The notes under the pieces are model-generated. The model made no database searches and was not told the origin of the DNA. It saw only the letters and a program-made list of their open reading frames with translations. The position numbers and the translations under genes were made by a program. Shown piece by piece: positions 41,489-52,589 of a stretch of 64,000 nt of DNA. Source of the stretch: Micropterix aruncella (taxonomy: Eukaryota; Arthropoda; Insecta; Lepidoptera; Micropterigidae). Position 1 is the first letter of the stretch. The number at the start of each line of letters is the position of its first letter. The stretch covers positions 6,732,952 to 6,796,951 of the forward strand of contig OX155976.1 of the NCBI GenBank assembly GCA_944548615.1, written 5' to 3'.

Positions 41489-41797
41489 CGCGCTCGAATT
41501 TTTTATTCGATAAAGCAAAAAACCGGATTATTCCAAAAAATTCATAGATAAAAAGTTGGATAATTAAATTATCTTCAAGATGGTGCAGGTTTCATAATAA
41601 TACGCCAGATAGTATTTGCGTAGTAGTCGTTTTTGTGTTCGGTTAGACCTAATTTCACAAATTAATTACACTATGTAATATAAACAAAATCTAAAATATT
41701 CAAAGCTAAGAATATTAGAAAAATGTTCTTGTTTAACACATATTTTTTTCGAATCGTAAGCAGTACTCGTTTAGACGTAATTATCAGTTTAAAATCA

Positions 41798-42345
41798 TTA
41801 ATTTTCGTTAAGAAATTTCTTCATTCGGTCGCCGCGCTTGCCTAGGCCCGCGATAAAAGCTATGCAATAGCTTAAAAAAGATTTTACCGCGTGAATTTTG
41901 TAGCGCCCGACGTTTCGGGGACGTTGCAGCCGCTGTTGTCTAGGGTAGACTGACAGAGCGGTCAATCCGTTGTTATTACGTAAATTATAACGGTGGTGAG
42001 GGGGCGGGCTCAGCACGCGCGAATTGCGAAAATCCGTCGAGCATACAACGCTCACTGTATCCTGTCTTACGTCCTTGCGTTCGGCTTTCGGCGGTGGGAA
42101 CATTTTAAGAAGAGGGTTCCACGTAGAAAAGAGTTTGTAACCGTCGTAAATTGTAATTTCAATGGCTTCCCAGATCAAGCGAGGAAAGTAGAATTGTTCA
42201 TTGGATAGGAAAATGGGATTTTGAAACTGCTGCCAGTGGTTACTTCTGCTATCCAATATATGTTCGCAGATCGCCGATTTTTCTCGCTGAACGTTTTTAA
42301 CAGCTTTGATGTGTTTTATCAATCGAGTTGTTATGGGCCGTTTCG
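41798..42345 (-). pseudogene. Penelope-like GIY-YIG endonuclease fragment, second copy
   Basis: Minus strand: GQTKRPITTRLIKHIKAVKN, VQREKSAICEHILDSRSNHW, QQFQNPIFLSNEQFYFPRLI, WEAIEI, YDGYKLFSTWNPLLKMFPPP, then a basic tail (QQRLQRPRNVGRYKIHAVKS). It is contiguous across the point (QTKRP/ITTRL) at which the 26.2-kb copy is inverted, so it gives the normal order. The 5' RT domain is absent, and the copy begins at the QTKRP motif just after YVG. The frame is open for 174 codons. Confidence 0.75.
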
Positions 42346-43370
42346 TTTGTCCAAATGAGCGTTTTAAGCAAGCCTTAGAATACGTTGGTATTTAGCAACC
42401 ATAATATGTATGGTGTTATCATTTTACAATACTAATATGGCTTGACAATTTGCAACCCTATTGGCAGGTTGTTAGCAATCTTATGAAGGCGTTGGTATTC
42501 TGTAGACCAATAGTAGCGTTGGTTGATTTTGGAAAAAACAACGTTTGGAAAACTGGCGTTGTCACCTTCCTACAGTAGCAATCCTAAACTCAAACAATTC
42601 ATTGGGTTTTAGTTCATAAGCCCAAATGATCATAAGACATCGATGTTTCACAGCCATCAGAAGAAAGCGGCACTTAAAGATAAATAATAACGATATATGC
42701 TGTATTTCGCCCTTGCCATTGGGGAAAAATGCGATTTAATTCTGGCAGGGGAATTGCAGGGGAAATGCGTAAAGGAGTGCGGAATCTAAGCGTTTTCGAT
42801 GGCCCTTTTTTCTTACACGTTCGAACTTCTCAACGTCGGAAATGCGATGGACCATACATACAGCGCACTCAGGGACACTTTCTAAAAGGGTCAAGGATTT
42901 ATACATGCTATTAGTTGACCGAAAGGTGAATCAATCGATTCAATATTTAGCGAGTGAGCATTAGCAATTTCCTTATGCCGCGACTTCTAATCTTTTTGGA
43001 GTTTACTCCTTTAGAATCGATTTCATTTAAAGTCCCTGGTACAACAATTTAACAGGTAGTAAAATCTAGCGTTATAAAATCATCACGTTTCTTGCCAAAG
43101 TGACATTTCGCTAAGCTGAAGCCAGCAATAAAGCGTGAAAATAGGCAGGCAGATGATTGGTTAATGATTTACCCGATTTACACAATCAGGCAATAACAAA
43201 AAAAAACATTTTGCAGGGAGCCCAACGTGAGGAATATGTATTTCTCACAAGAATCCAACCGTACGATTCGAAATTGCTAAACGAAAATGACTTTCCTAAC
43301 TTCGATATTGAGTTGACATAAGTTTTAATTACTGTTTTATTTTCATTATTATGTTTATTAGGTAATTTTA
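42346..43370. other. spacer without recognised gene
   Basis: Some weak similarity between 42440-42520 and 40310-40370 (TTTxCAACCCTxxTGGCAGGT). No coding frame is supported. Confidence 0.35.
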
Positions 43371-43983
43371 CAGTGCCGTGCGAATTAATTGGAATAAAAT
43401 ACATACAAAAACAGCACTGGTAGTTATAGATTGTTAGTTTTAATATAGAATGTGTCCTCCTTTTGCCGTGATAATACCTTTCATTCACTCTTGTAGGCAT
43501 AGAATTTACCAGGTTTTGACAGCTTCCTTTTAGTTTATAATCGTGAAGCCAGACTTGAATTACTGCATTATCTTGGATTTTGTTCATCCAACTTAGAGAG
43601 CAATTTTTTGCAAATGGCCCAGAGGTTTTCGATCGCGTTGAGATGGGGGAGTTTTCGGGCCATTCAAGTACAGTAATTTGGTTCTGTGTGAAATACTGTT
43701 TCACTTTTTTCGAAGAATTGCATGGGGCGAGATCTGTTGAAATATTCCCTCGTTGGAAGGATAGACCTTGTGAAGCTCCCGTATCATATGGTTTGATAAG
43801 AAGTCAATATTGTCATCATGATGAATGTCATCATGATGAATGTCATCATGATGAATGTCATCATGATGAATTCGGACACATCCTATATTAAAAGTCACAA
43901 TCTATAAGTACTGTTTTTGTATGTTTATGTCCAATAAAGCACTTTTCGAAAAAAAAAACCTTTGTTCCAATTAATTCGCACGG
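43371..43983 (-). mobile_element. rearranged Tc1-type transposon relic
   Basis: The left end CAGTGCCGTGCGAATTAATT (preceded by TA) and right end AATTAATTCGCACGG (followed by TA) are inverted repeats of the Tc1 kind. On the minus strand a decayed transposase C-terminus is legible: NIDFLSNHMIRELHKVYPSN, EGIFQQ, KQYFTQNQITVLEWPENSP (catalytic-domain end; the usual SPDLNPIEN is damaged), LWAICKKLLSKL in a shifted frame, and NCQNLVNSMPTRV. Both ends carry the 3' UTR block CATACAAAAACAG…TATAGATTGT…TTTTAATATAG, so the original 5' half was replaced by an inverted copy of the 3' end. Confidence 0.8.
43813..43871 (+). repeat. 15-bp minisatellite inside the Tc1 relic
   Basis: GTCATCATGATGAAT occurs four times in tandem. 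On the minus (transposase) strand it reads IHHDD repeated. It lies at the junction between transposase remnant and inverted 3' end. Confidence 0.9.
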
Positions 43984-43992
43984 TATTATACT

Positions 43993-44374
43993 ATTTGTTT
44001 ATTGGTTTATTGTCACACAAAAATCTTTTTCAATCAACTCTACTATGAATTATTTACGCATGTGTGCGTGTAACATGAATTGTAATTGTAAGTGTGTTAT
44101 TGAATTCGATCGACAGAACTGAAATGCAATTCCGTTAATTTTATCCCAACGGAAAATGGTAAAAGCCCGAAATGGGAGATGTCAACATATTGGTCCGAAT
44201 TCATTATCCAGTGCCATAATAGGAGAAGCTACCCAAAGGTCTATCCTTCCAACGAGCATACAAACAAACAATATATCGATAAGTAATTGGCTGATCTTTA
44301 TGTAGTCTATTGTGTAACTTTAATTAGGTTAATAACTTTAATGAGTATCTTGTTTTGAGTCTAAAAGTATAGAT
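43993..44374. other. spacer, possible LINE tail
   Basis: The first 30 bases (minus strand: GACAATAAACCAATAAACAA) resemble a polyadenylated LINE end, but I see no coding part. Confidence 0.25.
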
Positions 44375-44725
44375 TTAGAGCCTTTGATGTCACATGGATC
44401 ATAAGATCCTTTGTAACTACCCACTTTGTGGTTGGGTGAGTCATCTGCTAGTAGCCCGAACAACTTACCAGTCCATGCAGATCACTGACCTTCAAGTTGG
44501 GCAGATCGCTGGGTTCGAGAAAGGCTCGTCCCAGTAAACTGTCTTTTTGCGGCGAGGCCTGGGCAGCGACCAACGATACGTATGCTGTCTTCAGGTTCTT
44601 CGCCACATATTCGGCAGTCCTTGCTCTCGGTCAAGCCAAGGTTGAACATATGTGCTCTAATGGTCGTGTGCCCGGTAAGGAGACCGATGGTGGCTCTAAA
44701 TTTTTCACAATAAAGAGTATAAAGA
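44375..44725 (-). pseudogene. RNase H-type LINE C-terminus (R1/I-like)
   Basis: Minus strand: FRATIGLLTGHTTIRAHMFN, LGLTESKDCRICGEEPEDSI, RIVGRCPGLAAKRQFTGTSL, then stops. (L)xxLLTGHxxxxxHMxxLGLxxxxxCRxCGEExExxxHxxxxCPxLAxxR is the C-terminal knuckle region of RNase H-bearing LINEs. Here the expected His is replaced (RIVGRC). The same module, better preserved, is at 22946-23547, from another family. A 3' UTR-like block GATGTCACATGGATCATAAG at 44388 resembles 57545-57575. Confidence 0.7.
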
Positions 44726-44949
44726 AACAAACAAACAAACAGTTCAGTTTACGCCGTGATGCCCCGATATTCTTGTATAGCATTCGAGCTGGAATTGTAA
44801 ATTTATAGTCTACGCGGTATGAGTTGGTTATACGTAGTTGAATTAGAAGCAAAAGAACAGTTACGGTTGGACTGAAATGATTTGTGGGTTCCAGTAACCA
44901 TTTGACCAGCGCTGCCAACGTATCTTGGGCTATGTATGTACCTACTTTG

Positions 44950-45190
44950 TATTAACTAGGCTGGTTGTCGACTACAGCGGGCGAGCCCGTCACCTCAGGA
45001 AATTTTAACGATTGGTCGTTCTATCTCCCTGGAGTGAGCGCAGAAGACTTTAGGACAAAACAGTCCACCATCTAGCTACGCCACAAGCCCGTAAGAGGCC
45101 AACGCCTTAACCGCGAGATAGCCAGGAGTGTTACCCGGCGGGCTTACACTCACGCCCTTACTTCCAATTGAGACCAGATTACTCCAGTCA
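44950..45190 (-). repeat. family K, module B fragment
   Basis: GGTTGTCGACTACAGCGGGC, GAGCCCGTCACCTCAGGAAA, CTATCTCCCTGGAGTGAGCG, GGCCAACGCCTTAACCGCGA, TTACACTCACGCCCTTACTT. CTAG lies 8 bases outside the terminus (44948-44951, in AACTAGGCTGGTTGTC). Confidence 0.75.
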
Positions 45191-45373
45191 TTGTAACCAT
45201 TTTTTGTAACTGTGTAATACCACTGGCTATATACGGTACTAGATTGGTCAACTCCAAAGGACTATTTGGAAACGCCTCTGCGACGGCGAAATGCAGGTGG
45301 CGCTGATAGCATTGAGGGCGAAAGTAATAGCAATTTATTTGGCAAACTATAATAACATTGATATTGAATAATT

Positions 45374-45880
45374 AACCGACTCCAAAAAAAAGGAGGAGGT
45401 TATTAATTCGTTTGTATTTTATTTTTAAATGTTTGTTGCCTCAGAACTCTGTCATTTATGAACCGATTTGGAAAATTATTTGAAAGGATATACTTCCAGA
45501 TTTGGTCCCACTCTTATTGAAATCCTGTTCTGAAGACGGGATCCATGAGGAATTGAGGGAACTCCTCAAATATTATCATATAAAAATTTGATATTCCGAT
45601 GACAATACATTTTTATGGTAAATATGACATATACACACATGGTTGGCTCCCGACGAATGAACGCCTCAACGGTCAACAACACGGACACGAATTTTTGTAT
45701 ACGCATTCAGTTATGATTGTCCGTACTAAGTTTCACAATGACATGGCTGCGGCATCCAGGATTGGCTTCTAACGAGCGAGCTCCTCAACGGTCAATAGCA
45801 CAGACACGAAATTTTGTTATACGCATTAAATTATGATGACCCGTTATAAGTTACACCTATAAAAAAAAACGAAGTCGGTT
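45374..45880. mobile_element. MITE with AACCGACT(T/C)C termini
   Basis: The left end AACCGACTCCAAAAAAAAGG and right end GAAGTCGGTT are inverted repeats. The sequence after the left end (AGGAGGAGGTTATTAATTCG, then …CATTTATGAACCGATTTGGA) is the familiar form of an abundant insect MITE. Internally the block GGxTTGGCT(C/T)CxAACGA…CTCAACGGTCAA occurs twice (about 45640 and 45765), with a third copy isolated at 22243-22335. No ORF. Confidence 0.65.
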
Positions 45881-46594
45881 TTTTTTGTTAAAACTTTGTA
45901 TTTTGTTACATATTTTTGCTAAATTATATTTATATCATGTCAAATAATCATCGGTTTGACTTTATAGCTTTAAGTATCTAATACGAGTATTACAAATTAT
46001 GTGGAAGGACTTTTAATGTTTGACTGTAAGATATCGCTATAGCGATAAGTCCGCCATTTGAGCATAAATTGTGTTTTTCTTATAAAACCAGTGTAATTGG
46101 TTTTATAAGAAATAAAAGCCATAACCATTCATTAGGTTATGCTTTTTATAGCATAATGGTATTATTTTAATCTTACGCGGCTATGCAAAGTATTGTGTAC
46201 TAAATGTCTAACCAACTATGTATAAGGTTTTGAAGACTATTATTATTATTTTATTTTATAGCAAACTTACAGATAGTCAATATATGATACTAGTATTTTA
46301 AAAACATATTCAAACGAAACAAATTTACTATCCTATGAATAGTTTGCAATGCTTGCATTACAAATTAACATAGAAATAACATGAACACGTTGATAATAGA
46401 AAAAAAACATAATAAAGCTAATAATAATATAAGGGTAAGAAAAGTAATAATTAAATAAGTTGTTAAGAAGGTTATTTGGATAGAGCAAAATAGAAGTATG
46501 AGTAATTGGATAATAATATTTATTATACACAATATGATATAATACAATAGTATAATAATATAATAATCATATCATACAGTACATTACATAACGT
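45881..46594. other. AT-rich spacer
   Basis: Very AT-rich. A short palindrome AAACCAGTGTAATTGGTTTTATA is near 46085. Short frames on the minus strand (46333-46547) are composition-driven. Confidence 0.4.
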
Positions 46595-47645
46595 GGCTAC
46601 AAAGGTGCGAATCCTTGGATATATTGTCAAAGAAATGAGGAATATTCTGGATTACGAAACGCTAAAAACTGTTTATCATGTTTTATGTGAATCGCTAATT
46701 ATGGCATAATTGGAAGGGGTTGATGTGGTAAAACCCTGCTAGAGCCATTGCAAGTTGCGCAGAAATTTATACTCAAAATTATTCTCCGCAGACCATCTCG
46801 CCATCCCAGCAATGAACTTTATGTGGAAGCTAAAGTCCTTGATTGTAGGCAACTTTTTTTAAAAACTTCCCTCTTAAAGCTATTTATGGACAATAATTCG
46901 AATTTAGGAATAATTCAGAACCGAAGACCAACAACACAAGTTTTAGAAAATAGCTTAATAATACCCAGGATGAAAACATCATTTGGACAAAGAAATAACT
47001 CTTTCATTACGCCGAGATTTTACAAACTGATCAATATGGAAATAAAAATGAATTTGACATTTAAGGTATTCAAAAATAAAATAAAGGAATGGTTCTCGAG
47101 TCATGACAGACTAACCATACATCAAATGTTAGAAATTATAGTTTAATAAAACTTAGGTGCACAAATTATTAATATGTTTTAAATAGTATGTATGTTGATT
47201 ATATGTTAACATTCAACTAATTACCAATTCATTTTGTTGTTATATATTGTTTTGACAATGAATTGTACTTAATTTTATATTTATTTTTATTTTTTCTAAC
47301 ATATATTAAATATTACTTATTGACTTTATTATTATTTTTTATTATAGATTTATCTTACTCTTTACTTTAGTGTTATGTAAATTCTCTGATTGTCTCGCTG
47401 TATTCGATTCTAATTTTTTTTGAGGATCATATTTTAGGGCAATTTAGTTTTATGAGCATTTTAATAAAACTTTTACATAATTTATTGTAAAATTAGAGTC
47501 CTGTCCATCCTAGAACGGGCTAGTCCCAGTTGGGTGACAGAATCAAATAAGCAAAGGGTTAAGGTTTTGCCATTCGGTTCCTGTTATTTTTATAAGCAAA
47601 AACAATGTTTTATAGAAATTAATTCTTAAATAAATAAATAAATAA
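46595..47645 (+). pseudogene. LINE C-terminus (FGQR type) with long 3' UTR
   Basis: The plus strand reads VRILGYIVKEMRNILDYETL, KTVYHVLCESLIM, a shift, LLEPLQVAQKFILKIILRRP, SNELYVEAKVLDCRQLFLKT, NRRPTTQVLENSLIIPRMKT, SFGQRNNSFITPRFYKLINM, FKNKIKEWFSSHDRLTIHQM stop at 47146. It belongs to the same family as 31345-32175. The 3' UTR (~500 bp) includes GGGCTAGTCCCAGTTGGGTG and ends in an (AAAT)n tail near 47630-47645. Stops and a frameshift in the thumb; the polymerase is absent. Confidence 0.78.
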
Positions 47646-48107
47646 ACATTAGGATGGCAGTTAGTCAAATCTTAAGAAGTATACAATAAACTTGATCTGA
47701 TTTGATTTCTGATTAATCGGAAAAACGCCAATGACCGACGATTAATCGAATAATAATCGGTTGGATGTTGAATTAAAATATCCGCAGCGGCCGAGATGTT
47801 TTCGCGGTGCCGTACGGGGAGGAATGAAGGCGAGCATATTTGGCCCCGCACCGCTCGCCCGCTGAGCGTGATCGAGAAAAGAGAAAGGATGGAATATTTC
47901 GTATGCGGACGAGATATTTTCAACGGGAAGATACTCCGAAAGGTTCGCAGGCGAAGCGATAGACGCCTGCTTATACCACAAACTATACATGCAGCTGTAC
48001 CTATAAGTATACTAAGGTATACTCACCGCAGCGCGTAAAGCGCACGTGCCTAGCTAGGTAAGCCCGCGCTTCTTAGTGTGAAGAAAAAAGGTAGATAGGC
48101 TCTCTTT
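47646..48107. other. spacer; possible LINE tail at its start
   Basis: CAATAAACTTGATCTGATTT at 47686 resembles a LINE tail. From 47780 to 48050 the sequence is GC-richer with overlapping frames on both strands (80-83 codons) that I do not recognise. Confidence 0.3.
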
Positions 48108-48425
48108 TTACACGACTGCCCACCAAAAAGGAGAGTAACGTGTTCAGTTTCTTGTATGATTACTGTTTCTTTATTCCACGATAACTTCTAAACGTTGAAA
48201 CTGATTTAGAAATGTGTGGCATTGTTAGAATTGTCATATCATTCCAAGTGTCACAGGTACCAAAATTATCCAAAAGTCATAAATAATTGTCTAAATATGC
48301 AGTGTCATAAATTAAGATAAATATATCGTGATTGAAAGGTCTAATTGACTATATTCCGAAATGATATATGTGTCTTTATGGATAAATACAGAAACAACAA
48401 ATATTTCATTAAAAAACCGTTTTTT
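48108..48425 (-). mobile_element. family P, minus orientation, 5' truncated
   Basis: Begins with the P terminus TTACACGACTGCCCACCAAA, followed by TTCTTTATTCCACGATAACT, ATCATTCCAAGTGTCACAGG and GATAAATATATCGTGATTGA. It ends before the opposite terminus. Confidence 0.65.
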
Positions 48426-48931
48426 TACTTGAGCACCGAGGGTAACCGTCTGAGAGCAACGGCGGCGCGAGATCGATTCGAGATACTTGCTGAAAGGCAG
48501 AGACACAGCTCTGTGAAGCCACACTTAAAAAGCCGCGTCAATGGCCGGACTCGCGTGAAGCCCCGCTAAAGGGCAATTGCCCAGCGGAAGACGTCGAAAG
48601 TGAAATATATGATGAAATTGAAAGTGATAGATAAACGATCGATATCAGGAGTATTCTAAACTTTAATCGAGATGAAGATATTAAAGTTTTCACATATGGA
48701 ACCAACTAATTAAGAAGTTAGCAGAGTGCCGGTAATTAAGAAACTCGTTAAACGCAGAGTTCCGGCAGGCAACGTATGCGGTAGTCGCACATTTATTATC
48801 CCCGGCAAAATGCCAAATGAAACTTTGTCGAAACATCGGGGAAACTTTCGTCTAGTTGTAGCGGTAAGAAACCGTTCTTCTTTCAGTAAAAAGGAAGTGT
48901 GCTGCACTAAACCCCGCAGCGGCCAACGAGA
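48426..48931. other. spacer with GC-rich segment
   Basis: A GC-richer stretch (48435-48600) includes a 12-bp perfect palindrome GGGCAATTGCCC. No coding frame is recognised. Frames at 48710-49055 are open on both strands over the palindrome to the right and look fortuitous. Confidence 0.3.
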
Positions 48932-49025
48932 TACTACGAAATGTATGAAATGCCGTCGGGCGCGCGCTCTTGGGCCGCGCGACCAAGTGAGCGCGCCCTC
49001 ACGCGTTTTCATACATTTCGTAGTA
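48932..49025. repeat. 94-bp palindromic hairpin
   Basis: TACTACGAAATGTATGAAA (48932-48950) is perfectly complementary to TTTCATACATTTCGTAGTA (49007-49025). Inside, GGGCGCGCGCTCTTGG pairs with CCAAGTGAGCGCGCCC around a short GCCGCGCGA loop. This gives a long, mostly paired stem immediately beside the left end of the Q element. Confidence 0.85.
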
Positions 49026-49035
49026 CATTTCGTTT

Positions 49036-49914
49036 TAAGGCGACATAACACCTAAGAAAAATAACTGAAATGGGCGGACCCGCGAAGAAGTAAGCGGGGT
49101 CACATTTGTAGGGTTTGGCTAATAATAAATCCAGCGTTGATAAAGCGTCAGGCATACTGCGGAAAGACAGAAAACTGTCTTTCCGCAGTGGTGGTATAAG
49201 GGTGTTAATGGTAAAGCATATTTAGCGTAACTCCCAAAGCGCCTAATTAAAAATGTGGCTCAGCGCAACGCTAGAGAATTAACCAGTCAAATTAAAGCAA
49301 GTAAATATATTAAAAATAATAAAAAAACACGACTGCCGTTACAGAGTGTACAGCTTTTTTAAGAAATATTTGAGGTTTATGTATTTATCCAAATAGATAC
49401 ATGTATATTTTTCGAATGTACTCAATCAGACCTTTCATTTGACAATATACACGATATATTTATGTTACTTTATTGACATTTAGACATCTAGGCCACTATT
49501 TACTAATATTTGGAAAGTTAAGGTGCCCTATGGCACTCGGGATGATATAACGATTCTAACGATACCACACTCGTCTAAATCGGCTCAAGCGTTTAGAAGT
49601 TATAGTGGAATAAAGAAACGGAAAACATAGATAAAGCCTGAACACTTTACACTCCGTTTTGTCGGGCAGTCGTGTAATAAAAGACACTCACCGCTTATAT
49701 TGTAGGAGTAATCGCGCCTGAAAGTTTTCGAAATCAGATTAAAGCCTGAATCTTCAACGCAATGAGCAACTTTTTCAGTCTAAATTATAAGTTGGTTCTT
49801 TATTAAGGGATTCGCTTAAAAAACTTTTTTTAAAATAGTGCTTATAGCTTTCAAAAAAAATATGAAACAAAAGCTTTTTAGATATAGTCGTTTCGAGGAA
49901 TCTCTCACCTTAAG
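49036..49914. mobile_element. family Q element with a P element inserted
   Basis: The left TAAGGCGACATAACACCTAA and right TCTCTCACCTTAAGG termini are inverted repeats. The internal sequence is homologous to 5321-5917, interrupted by P at about 49299-49676. The Q block GACACTCACCGCTTATATTG resumes directly after P, as in the uninterrupted copy (ATACACTCACCGCTTACATT). Confidence 0.7.
49299..49676 (+). mobile_element. family P, full copy nested in Q
   Basis: CAAGTAAATATATTAAAAAT … AAACACGACTGCCGTTACAG … CACTCGGGATGATATAACGA … TTTTGTCGGGCAGTCGTGTA. At ~378 bp this is probably the complete unit. AATAAAA is found on both sides of the ACACGAC…GTCGTGT core and may be the target duplication. Confidence 0.7.
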
Positions 49915-50019
49915 GTCAACGCTGAGTGGTATTTGTATGACAGGACTTAAAGAGGGGCACATCGCTTAATCAAAATATAATATTTGACTATTATATTGCT
50001 GATAAAATGCTAATTTAAA

Positions 50020-50480
50020 CAGCTGAAGGACATAAAATTCCAAAAAAAACATCAAGGAGATGCTGATAGGTCACCCTTTCTATAATCTGGCCGAATTTGA
50101 GGGCCATGATTTTTCAAATATTGTGCCCATTTAAATTACTTAAAAAGTAGAGCCTTATTGTCTGATTATTTTATATGGTCTTATATCTGTACTTTTAGTT
50201 TAAAATTCATAACGTAGATTTAATTTGATTATTTAACATTTTACTGACAAATTGAATATTACGATGAATAATTTTACTACGTATCTTTTCGAATTACTAA
50301 CTACTTCAAATATTAGGCTTCTATTTTGATTATTTATATTTATAGTTTGGCAATCTAGTAGTTAATTCTTGACTACCTATGTATGTTCAGTAAAGAGTAG
50401 TAACGAGACTTACTACCTAACCCAATTATTTTGACACGTCCAAGAGCGGTCTTTAGCCGTAAATTGAAAAGCAGTAGTGA
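50020..50480 (+). pseudogene. Jockey-like LINE 3' end (same family as 17.3 kb)
   Basis: In shifting frames the coding end reads QLKDIKFQKNIKEMLIGHPF then YNLAEFEGHDFSNIVPI stop at about 50137. The 3' UTR ends with TTGACACGTCCAAGAGCGGT and CTTTAGCCG. This is the uninterrupted counterpart of 17290-18790. Confidence 0.65.
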
Positions 50481-51099
50481 ATTTGAAAATATCAATTATT
50501 GGATGACGTTTAATTGACAGACTTCTCCGTTTTATTGGCAGACAAGGGTTGAGACGGTCTCCAGATCTGAGATCAACGGCGATTACGATGAAACTAGCTT
50601 TATGTGTATTTTTAATTCAATCAGATCACAATTTCCAATCAAAACGGTGTGCCAAAAACACAGTATTTTATACTACTTACGGTTTTAGTCGATAGTCGAT
50701 ACATGTATGTACTCGTACATACACGTCACAGTATACAGGAACTTACCTAAAACAATAGAAAAATAACCTTATTAGTATATCTGATATGAACCGATGCTGT
50801 GTATGCAAACTATTTGGCGAGCGTCTTCGACTGAATCAATTACTTAAAGGGGGATATATGCAAAAACGCATAATTAAATACCGGCTGTGTCATCTTAAGA
50901 CTCCCGGCAAGTAGCACAGGTCCGAGTTCGTCTGAATAAAATTCACAAATAAAATCTACGAGCGCCGGCGGCGGATCAACCCGGTTGCGTTCAACTGCGA
51001 CGTCTCAGACGGCGCGGTTCGTTTCTCGGCTAAGGGCGGGTTCGGGCCGAACGCCAATAGCGTTAATATAGCGGGGTGGGCGGGGTGCGCAGCGAGGGG
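50481..51099. other. spacer with S module
   Basis: 50885-50925 contains the S core (CGGCTGTGTCATCTTAAGAC then TCCCGGCAAGTAGCACAG). GC-rich sequence at 50960-51090 has no recognised content. Confidence 0.35.
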
Positions 51100-51300
51100 C
51101 GCTATCGTGGAGAAATAGATAGTCATAGACAGATATACAGAATTACAAACAGATAGTCTGGAAATGGTCATAATCGTTACGGAGAGGCTCAAAATTCCAG
51201 AGAGGAGGAAATTTTCATCTTCCTCTCGAAACAAAATTTTTGCGCGTTTACAATATCTTCCCTCCTGGTAGGCTGGTGGGCCGTGGAAGTAAAAATAAAA
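51100..51300 (+). mobile_element. family F, right half
   Basis: GGGCGCTATCGTGGAGAAAT, an ACAGATA-type microsatellite, GTCTGGAAATGGTCATAATC, TTTTTGCGCGTTTACAATAT, GTAGGCTGGTGGGCCGTGGA. Confidence 0.6.
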
Positions 51301-51654
51301 GATAAAATTACAAATGTGGTAACTACAAATATTATATGAATAGTTAGATAAAGGTCTTTATACTTCATTACACCTAGATAAAATGCGCTAAAATGCCACT
51401 GCGTCGCATCGTGTTAGGAAGGGCGTATCTATGCTATTTTTATATAATGTTGCCGGGCCGCGATTTGTGGGTAAAAGCAACTCACCCGCGAATAACGGTC
51501 TCCTCTTTTTGTTGCTCTTGGACGTTTTTATTTTGGGAAATAGTTGTGTGTTGTTTCCAAATAATCACGGCGTGGCGGTTCTACTTCCTTCTAACGCCGC
51601 GGTTAAAAACATAACCAAAAGAGACGGGCGGTCTGATTATATAAAGGCCGATCG

Positions 51655-52200
51655 AGGTACTAGTGCTGAGTTGGCCACGAAGACCCATTCTGTTCAGGGT
51701 TGGTCACACTCACGGGTCAAAAGCCATCCGACGGCATCCACGCATGAAGTGCGAGCCCGGCCAGGACTCTGGCCTTAGGGCTAGTTTCCCCTAGGAATCA
51801 ACCTTCTGGCGTTCCTGGACGGTCTGCGCACCGTGCGGTGTAAGCCAATCGATTGTGCACTCTGACTAACAGTCGGGGGAGTCTGGAAGCAGCACTATTT
51901 CCTATAAAGCGGGGGTGGTACGGCGACTACTCTTGAAACGACTATCGGCTACCCGATCCTGGGTGAACAGCCGGGCAAAGGATGCTGTGGTCCGCGAAAG
52001 ATTCGGTATACACCGTTTCACCGCGTCGTAAGGGATAGAGGACGAGAGGAAGTAAGGGCGTGAGTGTAAGCCCGATGGGTAACACTCCTGGCTATCTCGC
52101 GGTTAAGGCGTTGGCCTCTTACGGTGCGCAGACCGTCCAGGAGCGCCAGAAGGTTGATCCCTACGGAAAACTGACCATAAGGCCAGAGTACACTTATAAT
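51655..52200 (+). repeat. family K copy ending in an inverted piece of module A
   Basis: GCTGAGTTGGCCACGAAGAC … module A … truncated module B to GGCGTTGGCCTCTTACGG (52125), then directly GTGCGCAGACCGTCCAGGAG … GACCATAAGGCCAGAGTAC, which is module A in inverse orientation. Confidence 0.75.
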
Positions 52201-52261
52201 GTGGTATGTACACTTATAATACTCACAACACGAATGAATAGAGGTTGGTGAGATAAATCCA

Positions 52262-52318
52262 AAACTACATTACCCCCCCCCCCCCCTCCTTCCCCTCTCC
52301 GCCCAACCCCCCCCCCCA
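52262..52318 (+). repeat. C-rich tract
   Basis: Two C-runs of more than 10 bases separated by CCTCCTTCCCCTCTCCGCCC. Potential quadruplex on the minus strand. Confidence 0.8.
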
Positions 52319-52589
52319 TTTCCTAGTATTATTTAAGCAAACGAAACGTCATAATTATACCGACTCAGCCCTAAATAAATAGAATGAAATTCAAATAATT
52401 GCAGAGAGGAGAGAGCCCTTGCCAAGAGAGCTGATGATGTATTTTCATATATTTATATTTATTACCAAAATTAATTTCAGCAGCTAAGGGATAAATTTCA
52501 GCATTTTTGTGTGTTAATATTTGTTGAAAAATAAAAATAAGCTATTTGTAAGATACAATGGGTGTACAATCTTAGATTAAAATTTGAGA

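Noticed and set aside
43813..43871. Regular 15-bp repeats resembling a miniature CRISPR array
   Set aside because: There are no spacers. The units are purely tandem, and the context is a eukaryotic Tc1 relic.
48710..49055. 113- and 109-codon frames on opposite strands
   Set aside because: Both cross the 94-bp palindrome, so they mirror one another. No motif.
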